Origin: Oleiphilaceae bacterium
GTDB lineage: Bacteria; Pseudomonadota; Gammaproteobacteria; Pseudomonadales; Oleiphilaceae
DNA length: 64,000 nucleotides
Reading direction: 5' to 3'
Assembly: GCA_022447365.1 (NCBI GenBank)
Contig: JAKVBL010000009.1
Location: 113,812-177,811, forward strand
Below are positions 58,321-64,000 of the stretch, piece by piece. A program made the position numbers and the translations under genes. A model generated the notes under the pieces. That model had not been told where the DNA came from, ran no database searches, and saw nothing but the letters and a program-made list of their open reading frames with translations. Positions within the stretch are counted from its first letter, which is position 1; each line of letters opens with the position of its first letter.

Positions 58321-60501
58321 ATGACAGAACGCGTTCAAGCTGCGGGCCTTCAGGTCGCAAAAGAGCTATACGATTTCGTAAACGAAAAAGCAATTCCAGG
58401 CACAGGTGTTGATCAAGAAGCATTTTGGTCAAGCTTCAGTGCTATCGCGAACGAACTAGCACCACGTAACCGTGAGTTGCTTGCAAAGCGTGATGATATC
58501 CAAGCTAAGATTGATGCTTTCCACACCGAGCGTAAAGGTCAAGACTTCGATTTCGCAGAATACAAAGCATTCCTACAAGAGATTGGTTACCTTGTAGAAC
58601 AAGGTGCTGACTTCGATGCAACTACTCAAAACGTAGAGCCAGAAATTGCTGAAATGGCTGGTCCTCAGTTGGTTGTACCTGTAATGAATGCACGTTTCGC
58701 ATTGAACGCTTCTAACGCTCGTTGGGGTTCACTATATGATGCGCTTTACGGCTCTACTGTTATCTCTGAAGAAGGTGGTGCAGAGAAAGCAAAAGGCGGT
58801 TACAACAAAGTACGTGGCGACAAAGTTATCGCATACGCACGTGGTGTTCTTGATACAGCGGCACCATTGGCTTCTGGGTCACACGTTGGTAGCACTAAGT
58901 ACGCAATTGAAGGCGGCAAGCTTGTTGTGTCTTTGGCTGACGGTTCAACAACTGGCCTAGCACAAGAAGAGAAGTTCGTTGGTTACACAGGTGATGTTGC
59001 GGCGCCGACTTCTATCCTTCTTAAGAACAACGGTCTTCACATTGAAATCTTGATCGATGCAGACAGTCCAATTGGTTCAACTGACGCTGCTGGCGTTAAA
59101 GACCTAACTATGGAAGCTGCACTAACTACCATCATGGACTGCGAAGACTCAGTAGCGGCTGTTGATGCAGAAGACAAAGTTACTACATACGGCAACTGGT
59201 TAGGCCTTATGAAAGGTGACCTTGCTGAAGAAGTTTCTAAAGGCGGCAAAACCTTCACGCGTGTTATGAACAAAGACCGTGAATTCACGGGCACTGATGG
59301 CAATACGTTCTCATTGAAAGGTCGCTCAATGCTATTCGTTCGTAACGTTGGTCACTTGATGACTAACCCAGCGATTCTTCTTGAAGACGGCAACGAAATT
59401 CCAGAAGGCATCATGGACGGCGTGATCACAACCTTGATCGCTATTCACGATTTGAAAGGCAACAGCCCATTCCAGAATTCAACAACTGGTTCTGTAAACA
59501 TCGTTAAGCCTAAGATGCACGGTCCAGAAGAAGTTGCATTCGCAAACGAATTGTTTGGCCGTGTTGAAGATGCACTTGGTCTACCACGCTTCACAATGAA
59601 GATGGGTATCATGGACGAAGAGCGTCGTACCACTGTTAACTTGAAAGAGTGTATCCGCTCTGCGAAAGACCGTGTTGTATTCATCAACACTGGCTTCCTA
59701 GATCGTACTGGTGACGAGATCCACACTTCAATGCTTGCTGGTGCATTCGTACCAAAAACAACTATGAAGCAACAAACATGGATTGGTGCATACGAAGACT
59801 GGAACGTAGATACAGGTCTTGAAACATCACTACAAGGTCGTGCGCAAATCGGTAAAGGCATGTGGCCTATCCCTGATGAGCTTGGCATGATGATGGAACA
59901 AAAAGTAGGTCACCCTAAAGCGGGTGCAAACACTGCTTGGGTTCCTTCACCAACAGCTGCAGCCCTTCACGCAATTCACTACCATCAAGTAGATGTATTT
60001 GCGGTACAAAACGAGCTTAAGTCTCGTGAGCACGCAAACGTAGATGACATTCTTACTATCCCGCTTATGACGGCTGAGCAAAGAGCTGCGCTGACTGAAG
60101 GTGAAATCCAGAAAGAACTCGACAACAACTGTCAGGGTATTTTGGGTTACGTTGTACGTTGGGTTGATCAAGGTGTTGGTTGTTCTAAAGTTCCAGATAT
60201 CAACAACGTTGGTTTGATGGAAGACCGTGCAACATTGCGTATTTCTGCGCAGCACGTTGCGAACTGGTTAGAGCACGGCGTATGTTCAAAAGAGCAAGTT
60301 GAAGAAAGCTTGAAGCGCATGGCTGCAACCGTTGATGAGCAAAACGCAGGCGATGCCGCTTACATCAACATGGCACCAAGCTTCGATACGATTGCTTTCC
60401 AAGCAGCATCTGATTTGATCTTCAAAGGTAAAGAGCAACCAAGTGGTTACACAGAGCCACTTCTTCACGCTTACCGCTTGAAGTTTAAAGCTGCTAACTA
60501 A
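58321..60501 (+). CDS. glcB: Malate synthase G
   Basis: A 726-residue enzyme condensing glyoxylate with acetyl-CoA to malate, for growth on two-carbon compounds and fatty acids. The length matches the monomeric G form (about 723), not the shorter A form. Motifs include [23 protein letters not shown], the catalytic region [36 protein letters not shown] and [16 protein letters not shown]. Codon choice looks highly expressed. A terminator follows, then the integron integrase gene on the other strand. No isocitrate lyase gene is in the window. Confidence 0.97.
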   Translation: MTERVQAAGLQVAKELYDFVNEKAIPGTGVDQEAFWSSFSAIANELAPRNRELLAKRDDIQAKIDAFHTERKGQDFDFAEYKAFLQEIGYLVEQGADFDATTQNVEPEIAEMAGPQLVVPVMNARFALNASNARWGSLYDALYGSTVISEEGGAEKAKGGYNKVRGDKVIAYARGVLDTAAPLASGSHVGSTKYAIEGGKLVVSLADGSTTGLAQEEKFVGYTGDVAAPTSILLKNNGLHIEILIDADSPIGSTDAAGVKDLTMEAALTTIMDCEDSVAAVDAEDKVTTYGNWLGLMKGDLAEEVSKGGKTFTRVMNKDREFTGTDGNTFSLKGRSMLFVRNVGHLMTNPAILLEDGNEIPEGIMDGVITTLIAIHDLKGNSPFQNSTTGSVNIVKPKMHGPEEVAFANELFGRVEDALGLPRFTMKMGIMDEERRTTVNLKECIRSAKDRVVFINTGFLDRTGDEIHTSMLAGAFVPKTTMKQQTWIGAYEDWNVDTGLETSLQGRAQIGKGMWPIPDELGMMMEQKVGHPKAGANTAWVPSPTAAALHAIHYHQVDVFAVQNELKSREHANVDDILTIPLMTAEQRAALTEGEIQKELDNNCQGILGYVVRWVDQGVGCSKVPDINNVGLMEDRATLRISAQHVANWLEHGVCSKEQVEESLKRMAATVDEQNAGDAAYINMAPSFDTIAFQAASDLIFKGKEQPSGYTEPLLHAYRLKFKAAN

Positions 60502-60555
60502 TCTATTTGTGTCATGCCGGACTTGATCCGGTAATCACATCGTAGATGAGTTTCG

Positions 60556-60592
60556 AAAACCGCATTAGGTGAACGCTTAATGCGGTTTTTTT
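60556..60592 (+). terminator. Terminator after glcB
   Basis: A perfect 12-bp stem (AAAACCGCATTA/TAATGCGGTTTT) with a 10-nt loop and a seven-T run. It also lies 5 bp beyond the stop of the convergent intI gene and may serve both. Confidence 0.9.
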
Positions 60593-60597
60593 GCGGC

Positions 60598-61587
60598 CTA
60601 CACTTGGCGTTGAAGAGGGCTAATCACAGCATAGGCGCCTTGATTAATAACGTGTGTATAGATTTCAGTTGTTTCTAGGTTTGCGTGCCCTAGCAACTGC
60701 TGTATTGTTCGAATGTCGTAACCTTGCTGTAGTAATGAGGTTGCAAAACTATGCCGGAAGGTATGGCAGCTAGCATGCTTATGAATGCCCGCGTCTCTGA
60801 TGGCTCGCTTAACGTGTTTTTGAACAGTTCTGTCAAATATATGGTGCCTTCGTATAATTCCGGATCTAGGGTCTTTTGAGCGGTTTGCTGATGGGAAAAG
60901 ATATTGCCATTCGAGCGATTTTGCGCCAGAAGGGTACTTCTGTGCTAAACGATTGGGCATGTATACCTCTCCATAGCCAGATGCTAAATCTTGGTTGTGA
61001 ATGACTTTAACTTTTCGAATTTGATCATGAAGCGAATCGTAGATGGGCTCGGGCAATAAGGTTGTGCGATCTTTTCCTCCCTTACTTTCTCTAACAATCA
61101 GAGTTTTCATGCCGAAGTCGAGGTCTTTCACTCGTAGTCGCAAACATTCTGAAATACGAAGTCCGCCGCCATACATAAGTTGCGCCATCAATCTATAACT
61201 GCCATCTAGCTGAGAGATTACGGCTACAGCTTCGTGATGAGAAAACACAGTCGGTAGTCTGCGCTTTGGTTTGGTGTATTGGTAGTTCAGTTGTTCGACG
61301 CTTCTACCCATAAACTCCCTGTACAAAAATATCAACGCATTTAATGCGGTGCGTTGTGTATTTGGGGCAACGCAAAGTTGAATTGCTAAATGGTCGAGAT
61401 ACATTTCGATATGCGCTTCATTGAGTCGCGCAGGGTGTTGCTTGTTATGAAACCTTATGTATTTTAATGTCCATTTCACATACGTTTGCTCCGTTTTATA
61501 GGCGAGTCCACGCTTGCGAATAAAGTAACGTAACTGGTCGATAAATCGAGATGGTTGCTTGGGGAGTGGGTAAGGGATGTCGTTCAT
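60598..61587 (-). CDS. intI: Integron integrase (IntI-type tyrosine recombinase)
   Basis: A 329-residue site-specific recombinase that inserts and excises gene cassettes between attI and attC sites. The N-terminal SAM-like core-binding domain is about 10-100 and the catalytic domain about 112-325. Catalytic residues visible are Arg144 (GGGLRISECL), a Lys near 169-172 (ESKGGKDR), His275 and Arg278 (CHTFRH), His301 (LLGHANL) and nucleophile Tyr310 (TEIYTHV). The extra segment peculiar to IntI lies at about 215-250 (YPSGAKSLEWQYLFPSANRS). All residues are intact, so it should be active. AAGGA precedes the ATG. It reads away from the cassettes, the standard arrangement. Confidence 0.95.
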   Translation of the reverse strand: MNDIPYPLPKQPSRFIDQLRYFIRKRGLAYKTEQTYVKWTLKYIRFHNKQHPARLNEAHIEMYLDHLAIQLCVAPNTQRTALNALIFLYREFMGRSVEQLNYQYTKPKRRLPTVFSHHEAVAVISQLDGSYRLMAQLMYGGGLRISECLRLRVKDLDFGMKTLIVRESKGGKDRTTLLPEPIYDSLHDQIRKVKVIHNQDLASGYGEVYMPNRLAQKYPSGAKSLEWQYLFPSANRSKDPRSGIIRRHHIFDRTVQKHVKRAIRDAGIHKHASCHTFRHSFATSLLQQGYDIRTIQQLLGHANLETTEIYTHVINQGAYAVISPLQRQV

Positions 61588-61601
61588 GGCAAATCCTTTT
61601 G

Positions 61602-61617
61602 CTGTATATCTAGCCAG
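61602..61617 (-). promoter_or_regulatory. Putative LexA box controlling intI
   Basis: CTGTATATCTAGCCAG matches the CTGT-N8-ACAG SOS box with one mismatch in the second half-site. It lies 15-30 bp upstream of the intI start and directly downstream of the predicted -10, where LexA would block transcription. LexA control of intI is known from Vibrio and class 1 integrons. Confidence 0.65.
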
Positions 61618-61618
61618 T

Positions 61619-61646
61619 ATTATGAGTGTTGAACGAAAAAAATCAA
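61619..61646 (-). promoter_or_regulatory. Predicted intI promoter
   Basis: On the minus strand, -35 TTGATT (61641-61646) and -10 CATAAT (61619-61624) are separated by 16 bp. Both resemble the sigma-70 consensus. The start point would fall inside the LexA-like box. Confidence 0.5.
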
Positions 61647-61647
61647 A

Positions 61648-61680
61648 CTGTGATAACCGTACGGCGGGCGGGTATCACAG
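61648..61680. repeat. GC-rich hairpin upstream of intI
   Basis: Perfect 8-bp arms CTGTGATA and TATCACAG flank a GC-rich 17-nt middle. It sits just upstream of the predicted intI -35 element. It could be a regulator site; the arms loosely resemble CRP half-sites (TGTGA/TCACA). Confidence 0.5.
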
Positions 61681-61719
61681 CTTATTCTTATAAAGTATTG
61701 ATTCTAAAAGGTTAATGAA

Positions 61720-61752
61720 TTAGCAAATGCGTATTCAATACGCATTTGCTAA
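61720..61752. repeat. 33-bp near-perfect palindrome between intI and attI
   Basis: Arms of 16 bp (TTAGCAAATGCGTATT and its exact complement) are separated by a single C at 61736. No T-run follows on either strand, so it is not a typical terminator. Confidence 0.85.
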
Positions 61753-61846
61753 AGAGTGTGCACAATTTGAAAAGACGGAAGTCTCATAAGTCTATGATTC
61801 TTAATGAATTGATCGTTCTGTAGGTGTTAACCTAGTAGAAAAGTGA

Positions 61847-61881
61847 TACCCGTATCGGGTACGTAGAATTAACTGTTATGT
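61847..61881 (+). other. attI recombination site (junction with cassette 1)
   Basis: The core GTTATGT at 61875-61881 gives the crossover point between G61875 and T61876. Evidence is that the first attC core of cassette 1 (ACATAAC at 62278) is its exact reverse complement, as expected for the junction with that cassette. A 6-bp inverted repeat (TACCCG/CGGGTA, 61847-61861) lies 13 bp to the left. The left limit of attI and its integrase-binding sites are not defined by the sequence. Confidence 0.7.
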
Positions 61882-61899
61882 TTTTAAGGGAATAATCGA

Positions 61900-62277
61900 A
61901 TGAGTGAATGTGAACACCCTCTAAACTCATTTCAAAATGCAGTAGTGTCAAAGACAGTTAAAATTACTTGTCCTTCTTGCAATCAACCACTGTATCGCGA
62001 GCACCATTTAGCGGGCGCATTCTTTGGTCACATACTTCCAATTTGGTTAATCGCTTTGGGGTGTATGCTGTTTATTTCGTTCGCTCATTTTTTAGCAGCA
62101 ACTATTTTCGTCGTCACGGCAGTTGTTGGTTCTTATATCTGGGACACAAGGCGCAATTCCCTAAAGGTTTATTCTGCAAAGCAAAGGGTTGCCGATAAGT
62201 CTAAAGACAAAAAAACGTTATTGTATATATGTGGCTTTTTTGCAGTATCTGTAGTCATATATTTAACCGACAAATAA
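61900..62277 (+). CDS. Cassette 1: uncharacterised membrane protein
   Basis: A 125-residue protein of unknown function. The N-terminal soluble part of about 38 residues contains one CxxC (ITCPSCNQPLYREHH), with two His that could complete a metal site. A hydrophobic block at about 43-83 forms two membrane helices, a basic loop follows, and a third helix lies at about 105-123. The start is ATG with AAGGGAA upstream. The gene fills cassette 1 (61876-62333) and ends one base before the attC core. Confidence 0.75.
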   Translation: MSECEHPLNSFQNAVVSKTVKITCPSCNQPLYREHHLAGAFFGHILPIWLIALGCMLFISFAHFLAATIFVVTAVVGSYIWDTRRNSLKVYSAKQRVADKSKDKKTLLYICGFFAVSVVIYLTDK

Positions 62278-62339
62278 ACATAACAAGGCGCTCAAGCAAG
62301 GACGCGCATAAATGCGCGCCGCTTAGCTTGGCGTTATGC
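62278..62339 (+). repeat. attC site of cassette 1
   Basis: The outer cores ACATAAC (62278) and GTTATGC (62333-62339) flank an imperfect palindrome with the inner perfect stem CGCGCAT/ATGCGCG and outer pair CAAGC/GCTTG. The crossover is between G62333 and T62334. Short type of about 62 bp. Confidence 0.9.
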
Positions 62340-62354
62340 CTCTGAAGGAAAAGT

Positions 62355-62651
62355 ATGTTCACGGAACCATGGTCGGATATAACTGAATACCCTGAAGGTC
62401 ATCGAGCAGCATTAGAAAAAGAGCTAGTAACAGAACTCTCTAAAGGTCATGTATTGTTTGGCTTGTCTTCAAGAATTATCGCAAAACGTGAAGATCGCGA
62501 TGATATATTGATTCAAAATAAGTTGGGTTACTTTATCGTTCATTTAACTTGGTCGGGTAAATCGGAAAACGATACTTTTCCAACTTCAGAGCAGTTTGAA
62601 ACATTGGAAGAACTCAAAATTAAACTAGCCTCAGATTCGGAGACCTTCTGA
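62355..62651 (+). CDS. Cassette 2: uncharacterised small soluble protein
   Basis: A 98-residue acidic protein without membrane helices; not recognised. It looks like a small alpha/beta fold: an N-terminal helix (HRAALEKELVTELSKGH), central strands (VLFGLSSRIIAKREDRDDIL, YFIVHLTWSG) and a C-terminal helix (TLEELKIKLASD). AAGGAAAAGT precedes the ATG. It occupies cassette 2 (62334-62767) and reads in the same direction as cassette 1. Confidence 0.72.
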   Translation: MFTEPWSDITEYPEGHRAALEKELVTELSKGHVLFGLSSRIIAKREDRDDILIQNKLGYFIVHLTWSGKSENDTFPTSEQFETLEELKIKLASDSETF

Positions 62652-62658
62652 ATGGAAA

Positions 62659-62773
62659 GGCATAACAAGGCGCTCAAGCAAGGACAAATTTTCCATGGCC
62701 GATTTTTGTGCTTTAACGCTACGCTAGCACAAAAACGTCCATTACAAATTTGCCGCTTAGCTTGGCGTTATAC
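62659..62773 (+). repeat. attC site of cassette 2
   Basis: The first core GGCATAAC (62659-62666) is the reverse complement of the cassette's left junction GTTATGCC. The right core is GTTATAC (62767-62773). The outer 25 nt on the left and 20 nt on the right are identical to those of attC1 (CAAGGCGCTCAAGCAAGGAC and GCCGCTTAGCTTGGCGTTAT), while the middle is longer. Site length is about 115 bp. Confidence 0.9.
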
Positions 62774-62782
62774 GGTTTAAAT

Positions 62783-63046
62783 ATGTCGAACGAGAGCATT
62801 AAAAAAAGAATTGAAGAATCTCTTACCAAATTTGAAATTGGTGAGTTAAATCTTAATGCCTTGAAAGAAAGCATAGAGTTAAATGGACAGGCACTAGAAT
62901 CAATGCCATATGACTTAATCAAAGATATAGACGAAATAGAGTATCAACTTACACAATGTGCATTCGCTGATGAAGAAGATTGCCAGTATGATGTAGCTAC
63001 CACTATTTCATTCATTAAAAACTGGCTATCCAAGGTTCCTAGTTAG
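62783..63046 (+). CDS. Cassette 3: uncharacterised acidic helical protein
   Basis: An 87-residue acidic protein predicted all helical, with no membrane segment (SIKKRIEESLTKFEIGELNL, YDLIKDIDEIEYQLTQCAFA, TISFIKNWLSKVPS). No family is recognised; such small acidic proteins can be antitoxin- or immunity-like, but nothing shows this. ATG 62783 was chosen since an upstream in-frame TTG lies inside attC2. It occupies cassette 3 (62768-63169). Confidence 0.72.
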   Translation: MSNESIKKRIEESLTKFEIGELNLNALKESIELNGQALESMPYDLIKDIDEIEYQLTQCAFADEEDCQYDVATTISFIKNWLSKVPS

Positions 63047-63060
63047 CATGTGTAAGTACC

Positions 63061-63175
63061 GTATAACAAGCGCAAGCACAACAGGACTGCCAACTGCTCG
63101 TGCCTTTTGGCATGGCTTCGCCATTTTAAGCCAAAAGCCATAATCAATTGTCAGCCCGTGTTGCGGGCGTTAAAT
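63061..63175 (+). repeat. attC site of cassette 3
   Basis: The left core GTATAAC (63061-63067) is the reverse complement of the cassette's own junction GTTATAC. The right core is GTTAAAT (63169-63175). The body (CAAGCGCAAGCACAACAGGA ... CCCGTGTTGCGGGC) differs from attC1 and attC2, so it belongs to another attC type. It is about 115 bp long. Confidence 0.88.
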
Positions 63176-63503
63176 GTCAAAAGTAGAAATGGATATCACG
63201 ACAATAGAAGAAATATTAATTGGTTTTACAGTCTTTCTAGGGGCGTTTGCGATGATAAAAATAATCGAAGGTTGGTATTTTTCTCACCAAGTGTGTAAAC
63301 ACCTAAGCAGTAACGCTTCAAAAGCCAATTTAATTTTACCTGGCTCATTTATTCCAAACTCAAAGCTTTCAACTGATGGCGTTAGCTTAAAGCTCCGGTC
63401 AATAAAAGCATTCAAAGTTTCGGTATTATTAATTCTGTCAGTATTTTTAGTAACGGCTTTAGGTATTGAACTCCTCAAGGTGCTAGATGCAAAAGCCATT
63501 TAA
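63174..63503 (+). CDS. Cassette 4: uncharacterised membrane protein
   Basis: A 109-residue protein with two membrane helices (about 9-29, IGFTVFLGAFAMIKIIEG, and about 82-102, SVLLILSVFLVTALGIELLK) and a cytoplasmic or periplasmic loop of about 50 residues between. Function unknown. The ATG at 63174 overlaps the core site; an in-frame ATG at 63189 would give a start within the cassette. Neither has a clear ribosome site. The stop TAA lies inside the first attC core. Confidence 0.68.
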   Translation: MSKVEMDITTIEEILIGFTVFLGAFAMIKIIEGWYFSHQVCKHLSSNASKANLILPGSFIPNSKLSTDGVSLKLRSIKAFKVSVLLILSVFLVTALGIELLKVLDAKAI

Positions 63504-63581
63504 CCAGTTTAGCCTGCCTCTCCCCGGAAAAAGCCCCGGGGCTGGACTCGCTATCGCTCGCCGCAGCTAAAGGCGTTAAAC
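63498..63581 (+). repeat. attC site of cassette 4
   Basis: The left core ATTTAAC (63498-63504) is the reverse complement of junction GTTAAAT; the right core is GTTAAAC (63575-63581). Inner complementary pairs are TTTAGC/GCTAAA and CCCCGG/CCGGGG. It is about 84 bp long and unlike the other sites in body sequence. Confidence 0.86.
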
Positions 63582-63589
63582 GGTAGAGT

Positions 63590-63874
63590 ATGAGAAGGGA
63601 ATTTATAGCTATCACACTGGCGTATCTTGTTGGCATTGGCTCTTTCATAGCTCAATGGCAAGCCGAGTACACTCAGCCACTGAAAGGACTTCAGGTGCTA
63701 GCTGTGTCTTTATGCGTAGCTCTATGTGTTTACTCCATGAATGTAGCAAAAAATAAAAAGGCTGCCATGGTTGGCCTTCCATCAATTGTTCTTGCTGGCT
63801 GGGGCGGCTTTAAATTCATATTTTTCGTGGTCGCAATAACACTTCCTGTATTAATCGGAGGTCATGCACCATGA
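63590..63874 (+). CDS. Cassette 5: uncharacterised small membrane protein
   Basis: A 94-residue hydrophobic protein with about three membrane helices (about 5-23, 33-51 and 65-89) and short basic loops (KNKKAAM). Function unknown. A short spacer (GGTAGAGT) precedes the ATG. It occupies cassette 5 (63576-63926) and reads in the common direction. Confidence 0.72.
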   Translation: MRREFIAITLAYLVGIGSFIAQWQAEYTQPLKGLQVLAVSLCVALCVYSMNVAKNKKAAMVGLPSIVLAGWGGFKFIFFVVAITLPVLIGGHAP

Positions 63875-63877
63875 ATC

Positions 63878-63932
63878 GTTTAACAAGGCGCGCAACCCGA
63901 CGGCTACGCCGCCGGTTCGCTTAGCGTTATAC
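63878..63932 (+). repeat. attC site of cassette 5
   Basis: The left core GTTTAAC (63878-63884) is the reverse complement of junction GTTAAAC; the right core is GTTATAC (63926-63932). The inner hairpin is formed by GGCTACGCCGCC and surrounding bases. At about 55 bp it is the shortest site here. Confidence 0.86.
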
Positions 63933-63946
63933 ACCCAAGGATGAAC

Positions 63947-64000
63947 ATGCGTAGGCTCATAACTCTCTTAGCTATCTTTTGGCCATATCAACTAGCTTTT
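63947..64000 (+). CDS. Cassette 6: start of a gene, cut by window end
   Basis: The open frame begins MRRLITLLAIFWPYQLAF, a hydrophobic signal-peptide-like or membrane segment. AAGG lies 6 nt before ATG 63947; an ATG six bases upstream is also in frame. The cassette starts at 63927. Only 18 codons are visible, so nothing more can be said. Confidence 0.5.
   Translation, partial: MRRLITLLAIFWPYQLAF

Noticed and set aside
61720..61752. The palindrome as an intrinsic terminator
   Set aside because: No T-run follows on either strand.
62278..63932. CRISPR array formed by the repeats near the window end
   Set aside because: The repeats are unequal, palindromic, spaced by whole genes and end in GTTRRRY cores, so they are attC sites.

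Overview
The window looks like chromosome of a motile marine-type gammaproteobacterium of moderate to low GC. Supporting evidence is the gene order thrS-infC-rpmI-rplT-pheS-pheT-ihfA-merR with an AUU-started infC, the oxidative pentose phosphate set zwf-pgl-gnd, a long QueF, a Pseudomonas-like flgBCDE / flgFGHIJKL arrangement with sigma-54 promoters, and malate synthase G. The genus cannot be fixed from the sequence alone; an Oceanospirillales-like or related marine lineage is an inference. Layout: 1-1627 is the 3' part of an RND/MMPL-type exporter. 1798-9344 is the translation/IHF block, ending with a terminator and a tRNA-Pro(GGG). 9394-15149 is a mixed set: an AEC transporter, two DUF4124 proteins (one an M23 peptidase), a D-aminoacylase-like amidohydrolase with an alpha/beta hydrolase, and a YebC-family protein. 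15396-16061 is a PEP-CTERM protein. 16198-19890 is zwf-pgl-gnd. 19918-20687 is a doubly broken ppk2. 20776-30712 holds an AcuI-type reductase, a chemoreceptor, a DMT transporter, an adenine deaminase-type enzyme, a frameshifted GFA gene, MltF-like transglycosylase, PlsC and three uncharacterised proteins, one of them PP2C-like. 30951-34463 is a tandem pair of 557-residue acyl-CoA ligases. 34530-37291 is an iron(III) ABC permease and binding protein with a Fur-box-like site. 37454-44468 holds a lipoprotein, a degenerate HD-GYP protein, an ABC exporter, queF, a class III cyclase and a nitroreductase. 44552-56671 is the rod/hook flagellar cluster. 56726-60501 has glutathione peroxidase, an uncharacterised membrane-anchored protein and glcB. 

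The most distinctive region is 60598-64000, the start of a chromosomal integron. A complete IntI-type tyrosine recombinase reads leftward. Behind it lie a promoter, a LexA-like box, strong inverted repeats and an attI junction. Six cassettes follow, five complete and one cut by the window edge, each ending in an attC site. In every complete cassette the first attC core is the reverse complement of the core at that cassette's own left junction, so the boundaries can be placed to the base. The cassette genes are small, all in one orientation and not recognised; three of the five complete ones encode predicted membrane proteins. 

How the genes work together: the flagellar genes build the rod, rings, hook and hook-filament junction under two sigma-54 promoters. 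Zwf, Pgl and Gnd form the complete oxidative branch producing NADPH and ribulose-5-phosphate. The integron would capture and shuffle cassettes, probably induced by DNA damage if the LexA box is real.
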